A program made the translations under genes and the position numbers. 6,759 nt of DNA, taken from the NCBI GenBank assembly GCA_022615215.1, contig JAKEHD010000370.1:1-6759 (forward strand). Reading direction: 5' to 3'. Positions 6,453 through 6,759 of this stretch are shown here, piece by piece. The notes under the pieces were generated by a model that made no database searches, was not told the DNA's origin, and was given only the letters and a program-made list of their open reading frames with translations. This stretch comes from Blastocatellia bacterium (GTDB taxonomy: Bacteria; Acidobacteriota; Blastocatellia; UBA7656). How positions within the stretch are numbered: position 1 is the stretch's first letter; each line of letters starts with the position of its first letter.

Positions 6453-6539
6453 TTACTCCCGCTTTCGTTGCGTAATCAAGTTGACAAGGGCAAGCGCCTT
6501 GCTGATCGTTGCTCGTGGTGAATCTTTTTTGTTCATCAT
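6453..6539 (-). pseudogene. 28-codon remnant with a serine-hydrolase-like N-terminus
   Basis: Reading from the ATG at 6539 on the minus strand gives a 28-residue frame beginning MMNKKDSPRATISKALAL and then a stop. The intact hydrolase downstream begins MNKNPSPRTINGKAFTL. The shared pattern is MNK-x-x-SPR-x-TI-x-KA-x-x-L, with one codon inserted and one removed. The leader is also similar, including an AGGAG site. Homology fades after about 18 codons, before a full signal peptide or any enzyme domain. The simplest reading is the decayed 5' end of a former tandem paralogue or duplicated start. A genuine short peptide is possible but less likely. Confidence 0.55.
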
Positions 6540-6558
6540 CAACTCCTCTGCTTTTATA
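6502..6558 (-). repeat. Hydrolase-type leader and start, copy 2 of a degenerate direct repeat
   Basis: This is the partner of 5299-5351. The similarity spans both non-coding leader and coding start. That indicates common descent by duplication rather than convergence on a signal peptide. The copies lie about 1.2 kb apart, with the two unknown genes between them. Confidence 0.6.
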
Positions 6559-6592
6559 CTGCGCGCGGCAGCTTATGACAATTTTGAGTAGA

Positions 6593-6704
6593 GATACCAT
6601 CGGCTTCCGCCCGCTGTGAGGCTCAGTTTTTGCCTAAAAAGAGCTTGGTAGCAAAAACAAGATACCATCGGCTTTAGCCGCATGGAGTTTCAGTTTTTGC
6701 CTAA
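6593..6704. repeat. Pair of imperfect 45-bp direct repeats with a palindromic core
   Basis: Copy A (6593-6637) and copy B (6661-6704) both begin GATACCATCGGCTT and both end CAGTTTTTGCCTAA, with a diverged centre. Copy B contains the perfect dyad CGGCTTTAGCCG (6669-6680). In copy A the dyad is degraded (CGGCTTCCGCCCG). The spacer carries GCAAAAAC (6651-6658), complementary to GTTTTTGC (6626-6633) in copy A, giving an 8-bp stem with a 17-nt loop. The CGGCT...AGCCG core resembles REP-type elements mobilised by RAYT (Y1) transposases. No transposase gene is present here. Confidence 0.7.
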
Positions 6705-6759
6705 CTTCTGCCGAATCCAAAGCGCCGCCAGAAGAAAGAAATCTTTGAAGAAAGAAAAA
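6705..6759. other. Gene-free edge with small dyad and A-rich purine repeats
   Basis: CTTCTG (6705-6710) is complementary to CAGAAG (6729-6734). GAAGAAAGAAA occurs twice (6731-6741 and 6747-6757), ending in an A-rich run at the window edge. On the minus strand this reads as a pyrimidine-rich tract. No coding frame is supported. The sequence is cut by the window, so it could belong to a larger repeat or to the promoter of a gene outside. Confidence 0.4.

Noticed and set aside
6292..6591. A 99-codon plus-strand frame across the right-hand intergenic region.
   Set aside because: It has no ribosome site or domain, runs through the start of the membrane protein gene and the remnant, and has no sensible composition.

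Overview
The window looks like a chromosomal segment of a bacterium with a large, signalling-rich genome. An Acidobacteriota relative (Blastocatellia-type) is my best guess. The grounds are the Ser/Thr kinase multidomain protein, an exported TPR protein, a secreted class C beta-lactamase-fold hydrolase, moderately high GC in most genes (sampled lines near 60%), and intergenic tandem heptamers and octamers. Filamentous cyanobacteria share several of these traits, and no taxonomic marker gene is present, so the assignment is tentative.

Layout: (1) 1-96 is intergenic DNA made largely of degenerate heptamer repeats. (2) 97-2571, minus strand, encodes an 824-residue protein fusing a Hanks-type Ser/Thr kinase, a TIR domain and a C-terminal AAA-like (AAA_35-type) ATPase with a terminal winged-helix-like tail. 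Active-site residues are visible in all three modules. (3) 2572-2765 is a divergent intergenic region holding a candidate kinase promoter, seven tandem octamers and six tandem heptamers. (4) 2766-3995, plus strand, encodes an exported TPR protein. (5) 4002-5330, minus strand, encodes an exported serine hydrolase that converges on the TPR gene with a 6-bp gap. (6) 5401-6356, minus strand, is a two-gene unit with an ATGA overlap and markedly lower GC: a membrane-anchored coiled-coil protein followed by a small soluble protein, neither recognised. (7) 6357-6759 has no intact gene. It holds a 28-codon remnant whose leader and first codons closely resemble the start of the serine hydrolase, a pair of 45-bp imperfect direct repeats with a REP-like palindromic core, and an A-rich purine tail.

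How the parts may work together: the kinase-TIR-ATPase protein is self-contained and looks like a sensor/switch/effector. The ATPase would act as the regulated switch, TIR as a scaffold or NAD-consuming effector, and the kinase as a second catalytic output or input. Its only partner candidate by position is the divergent TPR gene, but that product is predicted to be exported, so a direct complex is doubtful. The low-GC gene pair lies between two copies of the hydrolase leader sequence, which suggests replacement of, or insertion into, a former tandem paralogue. These functional links are inference from sequence and position.
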